From the NCBI RefSeq assembly GCF_947488945.1, contig NZ_CANLBS010000001.1, forward strand, positions 310,001-374,000: a stretch of DNA of 64,000 nt. Reading direction: 5' to 3'. The first letter of the stretch is position 1; every line of letters starts with the position of its first letter. Under the pieces are notes generated by a model. That model worked only from the letters and a program-made list of their open reading frames with translations, had not been told where the DNA came from and ran no database searches. Below are positions 41,206-49,717 of the stretch, in pieces. A program made the translations under genes and the position numbers. The stretch is from an uncultured Streptomyces sp. (lineage in GTDB: Bacteria; Actinomycetota; Actinomycetes; Streptomycetales; Streptomycetaceae).

Positions 41206-42498
41206 TCATGCGAACAGCCGCCGCCAGGTCTCCGGCCCCGGGTAGCCGTCCGCGAGGGAACCGCGCCAGCCCTGGGCCCGCTGGAACGCCTCGACGTTGC
41301 GCCGGTCCGCCTCGGTCCAGCGCGGGCCGGGCCCCGAGGCGTAGTGGGCACCGAATCCCTTCTTCACCAACTGCCTGCCGAGCCGTTCGACATGGCTGTT
41401 GGACGCACCCGGCTTGAACCGGCCCCGGCCCGGGAACGCCGGAGCGGCGGCCGGGCTGCCGCCGGTGGCCGCTCCGGCGATGGAACGGCCACCTCCGGTG
41501 ACCAGCAGGCGCCAGGTGCCGGGGCCGGGAAGGCCGTCGGCCTCGGCGCCCTTCCACCCCTGGGCCTGCTGGAACGCCCGGGTGGCACGCCGGTCGGCCT
41601 CGCTCCAGCGGGGGCCGGGCCCCGTGGTGTAGAAACGTTTTCCGCCGCGGGCGACGAGCATCTGGCCGAGCCGGGTGACGTGGGCGTTGTCGGCGCCCGG
41701 ACCGAATCTCGACGCTCCGGGGAAGGCGGTCGAGGACCCGCTGCCGGCCGCCCCGTCGCTGACCCCCTTGTACCGGTAGGCGAGGTACTTGTCGGAGTGG
41801 GTCCAGTAGCCGAGCGGGGTGTTCTGCTTCCGCGTGGTGGGCTTGGTCTGCTCGTAGGCGAGATAGCTGGTGCGGGCGCTGTTCGCCCACCCGCCGAAGA
41901 TCGTCACGTGCGATCCCCTGGCCGGGTCGGCCGGGTTGTGGAAGAGCAGGATGTCGCCGGGCAGCAGGTCCTGGCGGGAGATCCGGGTCGCGTACGCCGA
42001 GAGACTGCCGGTCCATTCGTTCCCGGCCAGGCCCCAGGCCATCGAGACGTAACCGGAGCAGTCCTGGCGGTAGCCGTCGGACCAGTACTTCTCCATGCTG
42101 TACGGGACCTTCGCGGTGACCCAGTTCTGCGCGCGGTCCATGATCTCGGCGCGGGTGAGGGGGCGCGGGGCGGATCCGGCCGACGGGGACCCTGAGGCTC
42201 CGGGTCCCTTGAGCGGTCCGGCCTGCCCCTGCGGCGAACCGGTGCCGGTGTCGGAGTCGCCGCCCGGACGGGCGGTCTGGGGGGCGTGGCCGGACGGTGC
42301 CGCCGCCCACGCCGCGCCCCCGGTCAGCGCCACTCCCGCGGCGGTCGCCAGCACGAGGGCGCGCCGGGCGCCGTGGGCCGCCGGGTGGCCGCCGCGGCGC
42401 AGCGGCGGTGTGCCGGCCGCGGTGCGCCGATGCGCGACACAGCCCGCACACGCGCAGTCGACAGCGGGTTCGTATTCCTCGAAGACCGGCAGGGTCAT
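41206..42498 (-). CDS. Cell-wall amidase/peptidase-like protein with two peptidoglycan-binding repeats
   Basis: A 430-aa protein; ATG at 42498 has GGAGGGG 8 bases upstream. A cysteine-rich cytosolic leader (DCACAGCVAHRR) precedes a signal/anchor segment (ARRALVLATAAGVALTGGAAWAAA). An NlpC/P60- or CHAP-like domain at about 115-250 has the Cys in YRQDCSGYVSMAWGL and the His in GSHVTIFGGW. Two C-terminal repeats of ~75 aa (FGPGADNAHVTRLGQMLVARG ... GLPGPGTWRLL and FKPGASNSHVERLGRQLVKKG ... GYPGPETWRRLF) bind cell-wall polymer. It lies 40 bp from the SPFH gene on the same strand and could be cotranscribed. Confidence 0.82.
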   Translation of the reverse strand: MTLPVFEEYEPAVDCACAGCVAHRRTAAGTPPLRRGGHPAAHGARRALVLATAAGVALTGGAAWAAAPSGHAPQTARPGGDSDTGTGSPQGQAGPLKGPGASGSPSAGSAPRPLTRAEIMDRAQNWVTAKVPYSMEKYWSDGYRQDCSGYVSMAWGLAGNEWTGSLSAYATRISRQDLLPGDILLFHNPADPARGSHVTIFGGWANSARTSYLAYEQTKPTTRKQNTPLGYWTHSDKYLAYRYKGVSDGAAGSGSSTAFPGASRFGPGADNAHVTRLGQMLVARGGKRFYTTGPGPRWSEADRRATRAFQQAQGWKGAEADGLPGPGTWRLLVTGGGRSIAGAATGGSPAAAPAFPGRGRFKPGASNSHVERLGRQLVKKGFGAHYASGPGPRWTEADRRNVEAFQRAQGWRGSLADGYPGPETWRRLFA

Positions 42499-42684
42499 GC
42501 GATTCCCCTCCGCACTCGTCAAGATCTTTGGTCACGTCTGCAACGGGCGCCAGCGTCTCAACTCTGCCGACATGTCGCATTTTGACGGATCAACAGGAAA
42601 AAACGACCATCCGACAGGGCATGGCGTCGCAGAAATTGGTTCGGATCATGCTTCGGCGTCCGGTAAAGTTCTCCAGGTCAGCAG

Positions 42685-42758
42685 GCGCCGCTAGCTCAGT
42701 TGGTTAGAGCAGCTGACTCTTAATCAGCGGGTCCGGGGTTCGAGTCCCTGGCGGCGCA
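42685..42758 (+). tRNA. tRNA-Lys (anticodon CUU), copy 3
   Basis: Identical to copies at 31145 and 38374. TAAAGT at 42664-42669 is the likely -10 box; TCAGCAG leader as in the others. Confidence 0.97.
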
Positions 42759-42765
42759 CGCACAG

Positions 42766-42800
42766 TCAAGACCCCCTCACCACGCGTGAGGGGGTCTTGA
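42766..42800 (+). terminator. Hairpin after tRNA-Lys copy 3
   Basis: Perfect 14-bp arms TCAAGACCCCCTCA / TGAGGGGGTCTTGA with a 7-base loop. Confidence 0.8.
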
Positions 42801-43020
42801 TCGTTGTCGGGTCATACTTCATCCTGCCCGGCCGCCCTTCGCGCCAGGCTCACTCCGTACGGTGACCCGGGGGTGACGCGCCGCCCGTTCCGCGCTCCCC
42901 TTTTCACCTCCGCGCGCCCCCTTCCGCGCCTTCGCCGGTCCGCAGACGGCCCCCGTACGCCGCCGCGCCCCGGTACGCGGGCGCGCACCGGGGGGGGCGG
43001 ACGTCGCGGGGCCGTCCGGA

Positions 43021-43701
43021 TCAGATTTGGCCGGCAGTCCCCGATTCCCCGGTCAGGTAGGCCGAGACGATCACGTTGGCGGTGTACGCGTGGGACTCCT
43101 CGTCGTACGCGCCGCCGCAGGTGATCAGCCTCAGCTCGGCCCTGCCGTCCTCGCGGGGGCCGTACGCCGTGCGCGCGTCGAACCGTTCGCGGGTGACGAC
43201 CTGGACGTCGTCGACGGTGAACTCGGCGACGGTCCCGTCGGCACGCACCACCTCCACCTCGGCGCCGGGCCGCACCGTGCTGAGGCCGTAGAACACGGCC
43301 GGCCCGGTCTCGGTGTCGACGTGTCCGACGAAGAGCGAGGCCCCCGCCGCGCCGGGCTCGGTGCCGCCGCCGTACCAGCCGACGGTGTCCGGCACCTCGT
43401 ACGGGGGCGGGTCGATGGCGCCCGAGGAGTCCAGCGCGCGCCGGACCACGGGGGCGTCGATGTCCACGGAGGGGATCTCCACCCGCTCCGGGGCGGCGCC
43501 GTCGAGGGGGGCGTGCGCGGGCGGCAGCGGCGCCCCGAGCGGACGGCCGACGGCGGCGACGTCGCCGGTGGTCGGCGCGGACACGCCGCCCGGGCCGTCG
43601 GTCGCCTCCCGCCCCCACAGCCAGAGTCCGCCGATCAGTACCGCCCAGGTGACTCCGGTGAGGAGCCGCCCGGTACCCGCCGGGCGGTCGGTGGCGCCCA
43701 T
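43021..43701 (-). CDS. Class F sortase
   Basis: A 226-aa membrane-anchored transpeptidase. A single N-terminal membrane segment (LLTGVTWAVLIGGLWLWG) is followed by the sortase barrel beginning PERVEIPSVDIDAPVV. His127 (ASLFVGHVDT) and Cys195 (LRLITCGGAYD) are the catalytic pair. Class F is the actinobacterial group often found as single enzymes. It starts 1 base after the stop of the upstream surface-protein gene, so the two are cotranscribed. Confidence 0.88.
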   Translation of the reverse strand: MGATDRPAGTGRLLTGVTWAVLIGGLWLWGREATDGPGGVSAPTTGDVAAVGRPLGAPLPPAHAPLDGAAPERVEIPSVDIDAPVVRRALDSSGAIDPPPYEVPDTVGWYGGGTEPGAAGASLFVGHVDTETGPAVFYGLSTVRPGAEVEVVRADGTVAEFTVDDVQVVTRERFDARTAYGPREDGRAELRLITCGGAYDEESHAYTANVIVSAYLTGESGTAGQI

Positions 43702-43702
43702 G

Positions 43703-44242
43703 TCAGCCCACGGCCGGGCGACGGCGCCGGGCGCTGCGGAAGGCGACGGCGACGGCCGCGGCGGCGGCGAGCACCAGTCCGATCACCGCGTGCGGGGTGC
43801 CGGGGCCTTCGGAGCGGGCGCCCTGGCCGGCCAGGGCGGCGGTGCCGCCACCGCCCGCCTTCACCGGGGCGACCGGCGAGGGCCTGACGTCGTGGACCAC
43901 GGTGAGGGTGCCGGTGGCCCGCCCGCCGCCCCGGCAGGTCAGCCAGACGTCGTAGGCGCCGGCGTCGGCGTCGGAGCGGATCCGGGCCTCGGCGACCAGG
44001 CCCTTCTCCTCGGCCGGGGCGAACCGCGCCTCGGAGACGAAGGCGTCGGAGTTGCCCGTGGCCTGCCTGCCCTTGCGGCAGGCGTCGGTCCGCAGTTCGA
44101 CATCGTCGCCGGGGGCGAGGGCGGACGGGGTCACCGAGAGAGTGCCCCGGCCGTCGTCCTGACCGGCCAGGGCGACGGGCGCGGACAGCGATATCGCCGC
44201 GGCCGCAGTAGCGGCACAAAGAGTGAGGGGCAGTGAACGCAT
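43703..44242 (-). CDS. Small exported membrane-anchored surface protein, sortase neighbour
   Basis: A 179-aa protein with a signal peptide (MRSLPLTLCAATAAAAISLSAPVALA), an Ig-like beta domain (GTLSVTPSALAPGDDVELRTDAC ... GAYDVWLTCRGGGRATGTLTVVHDV) with two Cys likely disulfide-bonded, a Gly-rich linker, and a C-terminal hydrophobic segment with Arg tail (AVIGLVLAAAAAVAVAFRSARRRR). The tail has sortase-substrate shape, but no LPxTG is present; GPGTPHAV precedes the membrane part. It may be a membrane protein or carry a non-canonical motif for the sortase encoded next to it. Confidence 0.75.
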   Translation of the reverse strand: MRSLPLTLCAATAAAAISLSAPVALAGQDDGRGTLSVTPSALAPGDDVELRTDACRKGRQATGNSDAFVSEARFAPAEEKGLVAEARIRSDADAGAYDVWLTCRGGGRATGTLTVVHDVRPSPVAPVKAGGGGTAALAGQGARSEGPGTPHAVIGLVLAAAAAVAVAFRSARRRRPAVG

Positions 44243-44320
44243 CGTAAACCTCCTGCTCGAAGGTTCACCTTCACCGCCCCCCGCCGCATCCGCACTGGGC
44301 CGGTCGGGCGACGTCCGCGG

Positions 44321-45112
44321 CTATCGGCCCAGGTCGACGAGTTCCACCAGGTCCGCGATCGACTCGACGACCGTGGAGGGGCGGAAGGGGTAGCGGTCGA
44401 TGTCGGCGAGCGCGGTCAGCCCGGTGAGGACGAGGAAGGTCTGCATCCCGGCCTCCAGCCCCGCCAGCACGTCGGTGTCCATCCGGTCGCCGATCATGGC
44501 GCTGGTCTCGGAGTGCGCGCCGATGGCGTTGAGGCCGGTCCGCATCATCAGCGGGTTGGGCTTGCCCGCGAAGTAGGGGTCCTTGCCGGTGGCCTTGGTG
44601 ATGAGGGCGGCGACGGAGCCGGTGGCGGGCAGCGGGCCCTCGGCGGAGGGGCCGGTCTCGTCGGGGTTGGTGCAGATGAACCGGGCGCCGCCGTTGATCA
44701 GCCGGATGGCCTTGGTGAGCGCCTCGAAGCTGTAGGTGCGGGTCTCGCCGAGGACCACGTAGTCCGGGTCGTGGTCGGTCAGGACGTAACCGATGTCGTG
44801 CAGCGCGGTGGTGAGGCCGGCCTCGCCGATGACGTACGCGGTGCCGCCCGGACGCTGGTCGTCCAGGAACTGGGCGGTGGCCAGGGCCGAGGTCCAGATG
44901 TTGGCGACCGGGACGTCCAGGCCCATCCGCTTGAGCCGGGCGTGCAGGTCGCGGGCGGTGTAGATGGAGTTGTTGGTGAGGACCAGGAAGGGCAGTCCGG
45001 AATCCCTGAGCCGCTTGATGAAGGCGTCGGCGCCCGGGATCGGCGTGCCCTCGTGGATGAGGACGCCGTCCATGTCGGTGAGCCAGGATTCGATCGGCTT
45101 GCGCTCTGCCAT
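44321..45112 (-). CDS. HAD-IIA hydrolase (NagD/PGP-like sugar phosphatase)
   Basis: A 263-aa HAD phosphatase: motif I WLTDMDGVLIHEG, motif II LVLTNNSI, a C2-type cap between residues ~70 and 195 (TSALATAQFLDDQRPGGTAYVIGEAGL), motif III Lys in FAGKPNPLMM, motif IV MIGDRMDTDVLAGLEAGM. ATG at 45112 has AGGAG 8 bases upstream. Members dephosphorylate small sugar phosphates or repair glycolytic by-products; the substrate is not defined. Single gene. Confidence 0.88.
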   Translation of the reverse strand: MAERKPIESWLTDMDGVLIHEGTPIPGADAFIKRLRDSGLPFLVLTNNSIYTARDLHARLKRMGLDVPVANIWTSALATAQFLDDQRPGGTAYVIGEAGLTTALHDIGYVLTDHDPDYVVLGETRTYSFEALTKAIRLINGGARFICTNPDETGPSAEGPLPATGSVAALITKATGKDPYFAGKPNPLMMRTGLNAIGAHSETSAMIGDRMDTDVLAGLEAGMQTFLVLTGLTALADIDRYPFRPSTVVESIADLVELVDLGR

Positions 45113-45215
45113 CTGTCGGACTCCTGCCGTGCGTGCGGGGTGCGGGACGCCGGCGGGCACCGCGGTGTGCAGCGCCGACGTCCCCGAGTTTAGGGCTGAC
45201 CCGCGCCCCCGGTGA

Positions 45216-46709
45216 TCAGGAGGCGGTGAGCGAGACGCCGTCGACGGTCCAGAACCAGTTGTTGCCGCCGGTGTAGCGGAAGCGGACGCGGGCGCTGGTG
45301 GCGCCGGCCGGGACCCGGAGGGTGATCGCCTCGACGCGGGAGGAGGTGTCGGCGGTGTACGTCTTCACGGAGACGGGGGTCGCCCCGTTCCAGGAGACGA
45401 GGACCTCGCCCTTCTGCGGCGACTCCTGGCGGTAGAGGGTGGTGTAGCGCAGCACGGCGGTGGAGCCGCCGGTGACCGGCCAGGCGGGGCCGACGAGGGT
45501 GGAGTCGAAGGTGCCGGAGGAGCTCTTGTCGACCCACTCGTCGCCGTCCGCGACGGCGAAGACGTTGCGGGCGCGGACGTTGGACTCGCGCTGCTGGCCG
45601 CGCTCGGCGGCGGTCCAGAACTCGTCGGTGGTGAAGGACCAGCCGCGCCACTCGGTCATGCCGCCGGTGCCCATCGCGGTGTTCTCGACGGACCAGCCGG
45701 CCGGCGGGGTGTGGGTGAAGCCGATGACGGCGGCGCCGATGCCGGTCTCGTCGACGCGGGTGGTGAGCTGCGGGCGCAGGGTGTCGAAGGCGTCGGCCAC
45801 CGGGGTCTGCAACGGGCGGCCGTCCAGTCCCCAGGAGGGGTCGGCGGCGATGCCGAGGTGGGCGAGGGCGGAGGCGGCGACGTCGGGCATCTTGATGTCG
45901 TGGCGGGTGGTGCCGGCTGTGATCGCGCTGCCCTTGGCGATGAGGAAGGTCTGCCGCTCGGGGTCGCTGTTGCCGCCGTGACCGCCCGCGTCGGTGTGGC
46001 CGTGGTCGGTGGTGACCATGATCAGCCAGTCCTCGGAGGCGTACGTGGGACGGGCGGCGACGGCGGCGACGATCTGGCCGACCTGGGCGTCCGCGGTCTG
46101 GATCGCGGCGGTGTACTGGCTGCTCGCGGCGCCGTAGCCGTGGCCCGCGTGGTCGATGTTGTCGAGGTGGACGAAGACCGCGTCGCGGTTGCCGTCGCGG
46201 AGTTCGGCCACGGCCCGGCTCGTGGTCCCGGTGTCGTACTCGGCGGACGGGGTGGAGACCCGGCTGTCGACGGCCGCGGAGAAGATCGTGGTGGTGACCG
46301 GTGACCAGGAGGCGACGGCGTAGGTCGAGAGGGCGGGCTTCGCGGTCTCGATCCGGGTGAGGAAGTCGGGGTACTTCGCGAAGGCGTTGCCGGTGAAGGC
46401 GTTGTCCTTGACCAGGTGCTTGTCCGGCCAGACGCCGGTGATGATCGTGGACCAGCCGGGGCCGGACATGGTGGGGGCCAGCGGTTCCGCGTAGATGCGG
46501 CTGGGGGCGGTGACTCCGCCGGCCATCAGGGCGTCGAGGTTCGGCGTGGCGGCCGCCTGGATGCGGCCGAGCAGCGCTCCGTCCAGGCCGATGACCAGGA
46601 CCTTGGGGGTGCGGGCGGCGGCGCGGGCGGGGACGGCGGCGAGCGGGGCCGCCGCGGTGGCGAGCGCGGCGGTCAGGAGCACGGTGCGGCGGGACGGTCC
46701 TGCGGTCAT
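45216..46709 (-). CDS. Secreted alkaline-phosphatase-superfamily phosphodiesterase/nucleotide pyrophosphatase
   Basis: A 497-aa protein exported by a Tat-type signal (TAGPSRRTVLLTAALATAAAPLAAVPARA). The NPP-like catalytic domain has VLVIGLDGA, the nucleophile region PTMSGPGWSTIITGVWPDKH, and metal ligands in FVHLDNIDHAGHG and TTDHGHTDAGGHGG. A C-terminal beta-sandwich (VLRYTTLYRQESPQKGEVLVSWNGATPVSVKTY ... NWFWTVDGVSL) may bind carbohydrate. It should hydrolyse phosphodiesters or phosphonate esters outside the cell. A GntR-type site 65 bp upstream resembles the one before the aminophosphonate operon, suggesting a common regulon. Confidence 0.82.
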   Translation of the reverse strand: MTAGPSRRTVLLTAALATAAAPLAAVPARAAARTPKVLVIGLDGALLGRIQAAATPNLDALMAGGVTAPSRIYAEPLAPTMSGPGWSTIITGVWPDKHLVKDNAFTGNAFAKYPDFLTRIETAKPALSTYAVASWSPVTTTIFSAAVDSRVSTPSAEYDTGTTSRAVAELRDGNRDAVFVHLDNIDHAGHGYGAASSQYTAAIQTADAQVGQIVAAVAARPTYASEDWLIMVTTDHGHTDAGGHGGNSDPERQTFLIAKGSAITAGTTRHDIKMPDVAASALAHLGIAADPSWGLDGRPLQTPVADAFDTLRPQLTTRVDETGIGAAVIGFTHTPPAGWSVENTAMGTGGMTEWRGWSFTTDEFWTAAERGQQRESNVRARNVFAVADGDEWVDKSSSGTFDSTLVGPAWPVTGGSTAVLRYTTLYRQESPQKGEVLVSWNGATPVSVKTYTADTSSRVEAITLRVPAGATSARVRFRYTGGNNWFWTVDGVSLTAS

Positions 46710-46773
46710 GCGAGAGCCTCCGGGTCACATGGGTGTGTCCGGTCCTCCGCGGGGCGCGGAGGGCCGGACACAC

Positions 46774-46790
46774 GGTCCAGACCTGTTATC
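46774..46790. promoter_or_regulatory. GntR/HutC-type operator upstream of the secreted phosphodiesterase
   Basis: GGTCCAGACCTGTTATC; core GGTCCAGACC is one base from the palindrome GGTCTAGACC. The downstream bases GTTAT are also shared with the site at 52768. Confidence 0.6.
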
Positions 46791-46845
46791 TTTCCGCGAT
46801 AAAACGCTGAGGTCGATAGTCCTTCGGTGAATCGTCCGGCAACGA

Positions 46846-47904
46846 TCAGCTTCCGGTCGCCGTCTTCCAGGCGTCGACGTAGTCGTCGAGGTGGGTGCCG
46901 ATGTCCGACCAGTCCGGCTCGAAGACTTCCACGCCCTCGATCAGCTTGGCCAGCTCGACGGCGTTGGCGTCGGTCGCCTCGATGTCCGAGCGGGCGGAGA
47001 ACCCGCCGCCGACGGCGCTGACCTGCTGCTGGGCCTGCTCGGAGAGCATGAAGTCGAGGAGCTTCCTGCCGTTCTCCGTGTGCGGGGCCTTGTCGACCAG
47101 ACCGGCCGCGTACGGCAGGGCGAAGGTCGTCGCCCTGCCGTCGCTCCCGGCCGGGAACCAGATGCCGAGGTTCGGCATGTCCTTGGACTGGGCGAAGTTC
47201 ATCTGCACGTCACCGTTGGCGACGAGCAGTTCGCCCTTGTCCACCTTGGGCGCGAGCTTGCCGGTGGAGGCGGACGGGCCGACGTTGTTGGTCTGGAGCT
47301 TCTTCAGGTACTCCATCGCCGGCTCCTTGCCGCCGAAGTCGTGCATGGCCTTGATGAGGACGGCGGTGCCGTCGCCCGCCACACCCGGGGTGGAGTACTG
47401 GACCTTCTCCTTGTAGGACGGGTCGAGCAGTTCGTCCCAGGTCTTCGGGGCGGTCTTCAGCTCGCTCTTGTTGTAGACGAAGCCGAAGTAGTTGTTGACG
47501 ACGGAGGTCCAGGCACCGTCCGCCGCCTTGTCGGCGCCGTCGACCCGGTCGGAGCCGGCCGGGGTGTACTTCTGCAGCAGCCCCTTGGCGTCGGCCTGCT
47601 GGATGAAGGGCGGCAGGGTGACGAGGACGTCGGCCTGGGTGTTGGTCTTCTCGCGCAGGGTGCGCTGGACCATCTCGCCCGAGCCGCCCTCGACGTACTC
47701 GACCTTGATGCCGGTCTTCTTCTCGAAGTCGGCGAAGACCTTGTCGTACCAGCCGTCGTTGTTCTCGCCCTTGAGACCGTCGGCGCTGTAGACGGTGACG
47801 ACCTTCTCGTCGGAGGCGGCCGAGGAACCGCCGCAGGCGGAGAGGGTGGCCGCGAGGGCCAGGCAACCGGTCACGGCCGCCATCGGCTTGAGGTGGGTGC
47901 GCAT
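46846..47904 (-). CDS. Aminophosphonate (2-aminoethylphosphonate-type) ABC transporter binding lipoprotein
   Basis: A 352-aa family 1/Fe-type solute-binding protein. Lipobox LSACGG after a short signal; ATG at 47904 has AGGAG. VVTVYSADGLKGENNDGWYDKVFADFEKKTGIKVEYVEGGSGEMVQRT and NNYFGFVYNKSELKTAPKTWDELLDP match binding proteins of 2-aminoethylphosphonate importers (PhnS-like). Last gene of the phosphonate operon, 87 bp after the permease; the gap contains a direct repeat GTGTGCACGGGG. Confidence 0.85.
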   Translation of the reverse strand: MRTHLKPMAAVTGCLALAATLSACGGSSAASDEKVVTVYSADGLKGENNDGWYDKVFADFEKKTGIKVEYVEGGSGEMVQRTLREKTNTQADVLVTLPPFIQQADAKGLLQKYTPAGSDRVDGADKAADGAWTSVVNNYFGFVYNKSELKTAPKTWDELLDPSYKEKVQYSTPGVAGDGTAVLIKAMHDFGGKEPAMEYLKKLQTNNVGPSASTGKLAPKVDKGELLVANGDVQMNFAQSKDMPNLGIWFPAGSDGRATTFALPYAAGLVDKAPHTENGRKLLDFMLSEQAQQQVSAVGGGFSARSDIEATDANAVELAKLIEGVEVFEPDWSDIGTHLDDYVDAWKTATGS

Positions 47905-47991
47905 GGGTGTGACTCCTGGGACGGGTGAAAGCACGGGGTGTGCACGGGGGTGTGCACGGGGGTGGTGCGCTGATCGGCGGCGGGCCGCGGA

Positions 47992-48789
47992 TCAGCGGTA
48001 GGAGGCCCTGGTCCGGATGCGCGAGACGCCGAGCAGGACGAGCAGCGTCGTGGCCATCAGGACCGTCGCGACGGCCGCGCCGGTGAACAGCGAGCCACGG
48101 TCGGTGGCGGCGAATATCTGCACCGGCAGCGGTGTCCAGTCGGGCGGGTAGAGCATCATGGTGGCGCTCAACTCGCCCATGGACAGGGCGAAGCAGAGCC
48201 CCGCGGCCGCCGTGAGGGACGGCAGCAGGAGCGGCAGCCTGATCCGCCACAGGACGTACGAGGGGCGGGCGCCGAGGCTGGCCGCCGCCTGCTCGTACAC
48301 CGGGTCCAGTCGCACGATGGCGGCCGAGACCGACTGGTGGGCGAACGCCGTGACAAGAATCGTGTGCGCCAGGATGACGATCCAGCGCGTGCCGTTCAGC
48401 AGCACCGGTGGCCGGCTGAAGGCCACCAGCACCGCCAGCCCCACGACCACGGAGGGAACGGCCACCGGCAGCATGAACAGCGCGTCCAGGAACCGCTTGG
48501 AGCGCTTGCCGAGCGCGGCGCCGGCGATCGCCGCCCAGCCGCCGACGAGCAGCGCGAGAAGGCTGGCGGCGAAAGCGGTGACGAGGCTGGTGGTCAGCGC
48601 CTGGAGCGAGTCGCCGCCGGTCGCGGCGGAGTAGTGCTCGGTGGTGAACCCGGACGGGAGGGCGCCGGACCAGTTGGTGGCGAACGACGCGGCCAGGATG
48701 ACCAGCAGCGGCACCGCGAACAGCGGCAGGAAGAGCAGGAAGAACACGAGGCGGACCGCCCACCGGGCGCCCCGGCTATGCACCAACAC
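47992..48789 (-). CDS. Aminophosphonate ABC transporter permease 2
   Basis: A 265-aa binding-protein-dependent permease with six predicted membrane segments and an EAA-like loop (YEQAAASLGARPSYVLWRIRLPLLLPS). Overlaps the end of permease 1 by 8-14 bp depending on which GTG (48783 or 48789) is used. Pairs with permease 1 as a heterodimer; PhnV-like. Confidence 0.87.
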   Translation of the reverse strand: MLVHSRGARWAVRLVFFLLFLPLFAVPLLVILAASFATNWSGALPSGFTTEHYSAATGGDSLQALTTSLVTAFAASLLALLVGGWAAIAGAALGKRSKRFLDALFMLPVAVPSVVVGLAVLVAFSRPPVLLNGTRWIVILAHTILVTAFAHQSVSAAIVRLDPVYEQAAASLGARPSYVLWRIRLPLLLPSLTAAAGLCFALSMGELSATMMLYPPDWTPLPVQIFAATDRGSLFTGAAVATVLMATTLLVLLGVSRIRTRASYR

Positions 48790-49717
48790 GACGGCTCACC
48801 ACCCGGTACAGGCCGTAGAGGCCGACGGAGATCACGATGTTGACGACGGCGACGACGCAGGCCGCCGGGTAGTCGGATTCCAGGATCGCCTCGCTGTAGA
48901 CGAGCATCGGCAGCGTGGTGACGCCCTTCGCCCCGGTGAACAGGACGATGCCGAACTCGTTGAGGCACATCACGAGGACGAGGCTGCCGCCCGCCGCGAG
49001 CGCGGGCAGCGACTCGGGGAGGATCACCTGGCGCACGATCCGGGCCGGGCCCGCGCCGAGCGAGGAGGCGACCTCGATCTGCGCGGTGTCGAGCTGGGAG
49101 AACGCGGCCAGCAGCGGACGCATCACGAACGGGGTGAAGTAGGTGATCTCCGCCAGCAGCACGCCCCAGGGCGTGGTGAGGAAGTGGAAGGGACCCTCCG
49201 CCGTGCCCGTCAGACCCGTCCACACACCGTTCGCCATGCCGGCGTTCCCGTAGACGAAGAGCAGCGCGAGGGTGATGAGGAAGGACGGGAAGGAGAGGAA
49301 GACGTCGATGAACCGGGCGACGAACTTCCCGCCGGGGAACGGCACGAAGGCGATGATCAGCGCCAGCACGAAGCCGAGGACCAGGCAGCCGACGGTGGAG
49401 CCGGCCGCGAGCCAGACCGTGGTGGTGAGCGCGGAGCGGAACGCCTCGGAGCCGAAGACGTCGGCGTACGGCGTGAGCGAGGTACCGCCCTCGTCGGGGC
49501 TGAGGGATTGCCGGACGACGAGGAAGAGCGGGTAGAGGAAGACGAGCGCGAGGGCGACGACCGGCGGCAGCGCCCACAGGAGGGCCGGGATCCGGCGCGG
49601 TGCGCGGGTGGCGGGCGCGTCCGGCGCGGGACCGCCGGCGGGCGGTGCGCCCGAGCGGTCACGCTGCCGGGGAACGGTGGCGTCCCGCAGGCCGGGCGCG
49701 GCGGAGGCGCTAGACAT
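48776..49717 (-). CDS. Aminophosphonate ABC transporter permease 1
   Basis: A 313-aa permease; ATG at 49717 follows GGAGG and overlaps the ATPase end by 8 bp. A Pro/Ala-rich cytosolic leader of ~55 residues precedes the first membrane segment (LLWALPPVVALALVFLYPLFLVV). The EAA loop is IEVASSLGAGPARIVRQVILPESLPA. PhnU-like. Confidence 0.88.
   Translation of the reverse strand: MSSASAAPGLRDATVPRQRDRSGAPPAGGPAPDAPATRAPRRIPALLWALPPVVALALVFLYPLFLVVRQSLSPDEGGTSLTPYADVFGSEAFRSALTTTVWLAAGSTVGCLVLGFVLALIIAFVPFPGGKFVARFIDVFLSFPSFLITLALLFVYGNAGMANGVWTGLTGTAEGPFHFLTTPWGVLLAEITYFTPFVMRPLLAAFSQLDTAQIEVASSLGAGPARIVRQVILPESLPALAAGGSLVLVMCLNEFGIVLFTGAKGVTTLPMLVYSEAILESDYPAACVVAVVNIVISVGLYGLYRVVSRRVGA

Noticed and set aside
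31145..42758. Three ~85-bp identical sequences as a mobile repeat or CRISPR-like array
   Set aside because: They fold exactly as tRNA-Lys and lie kilobases apart with different flanks; no integrase or transposase between them.
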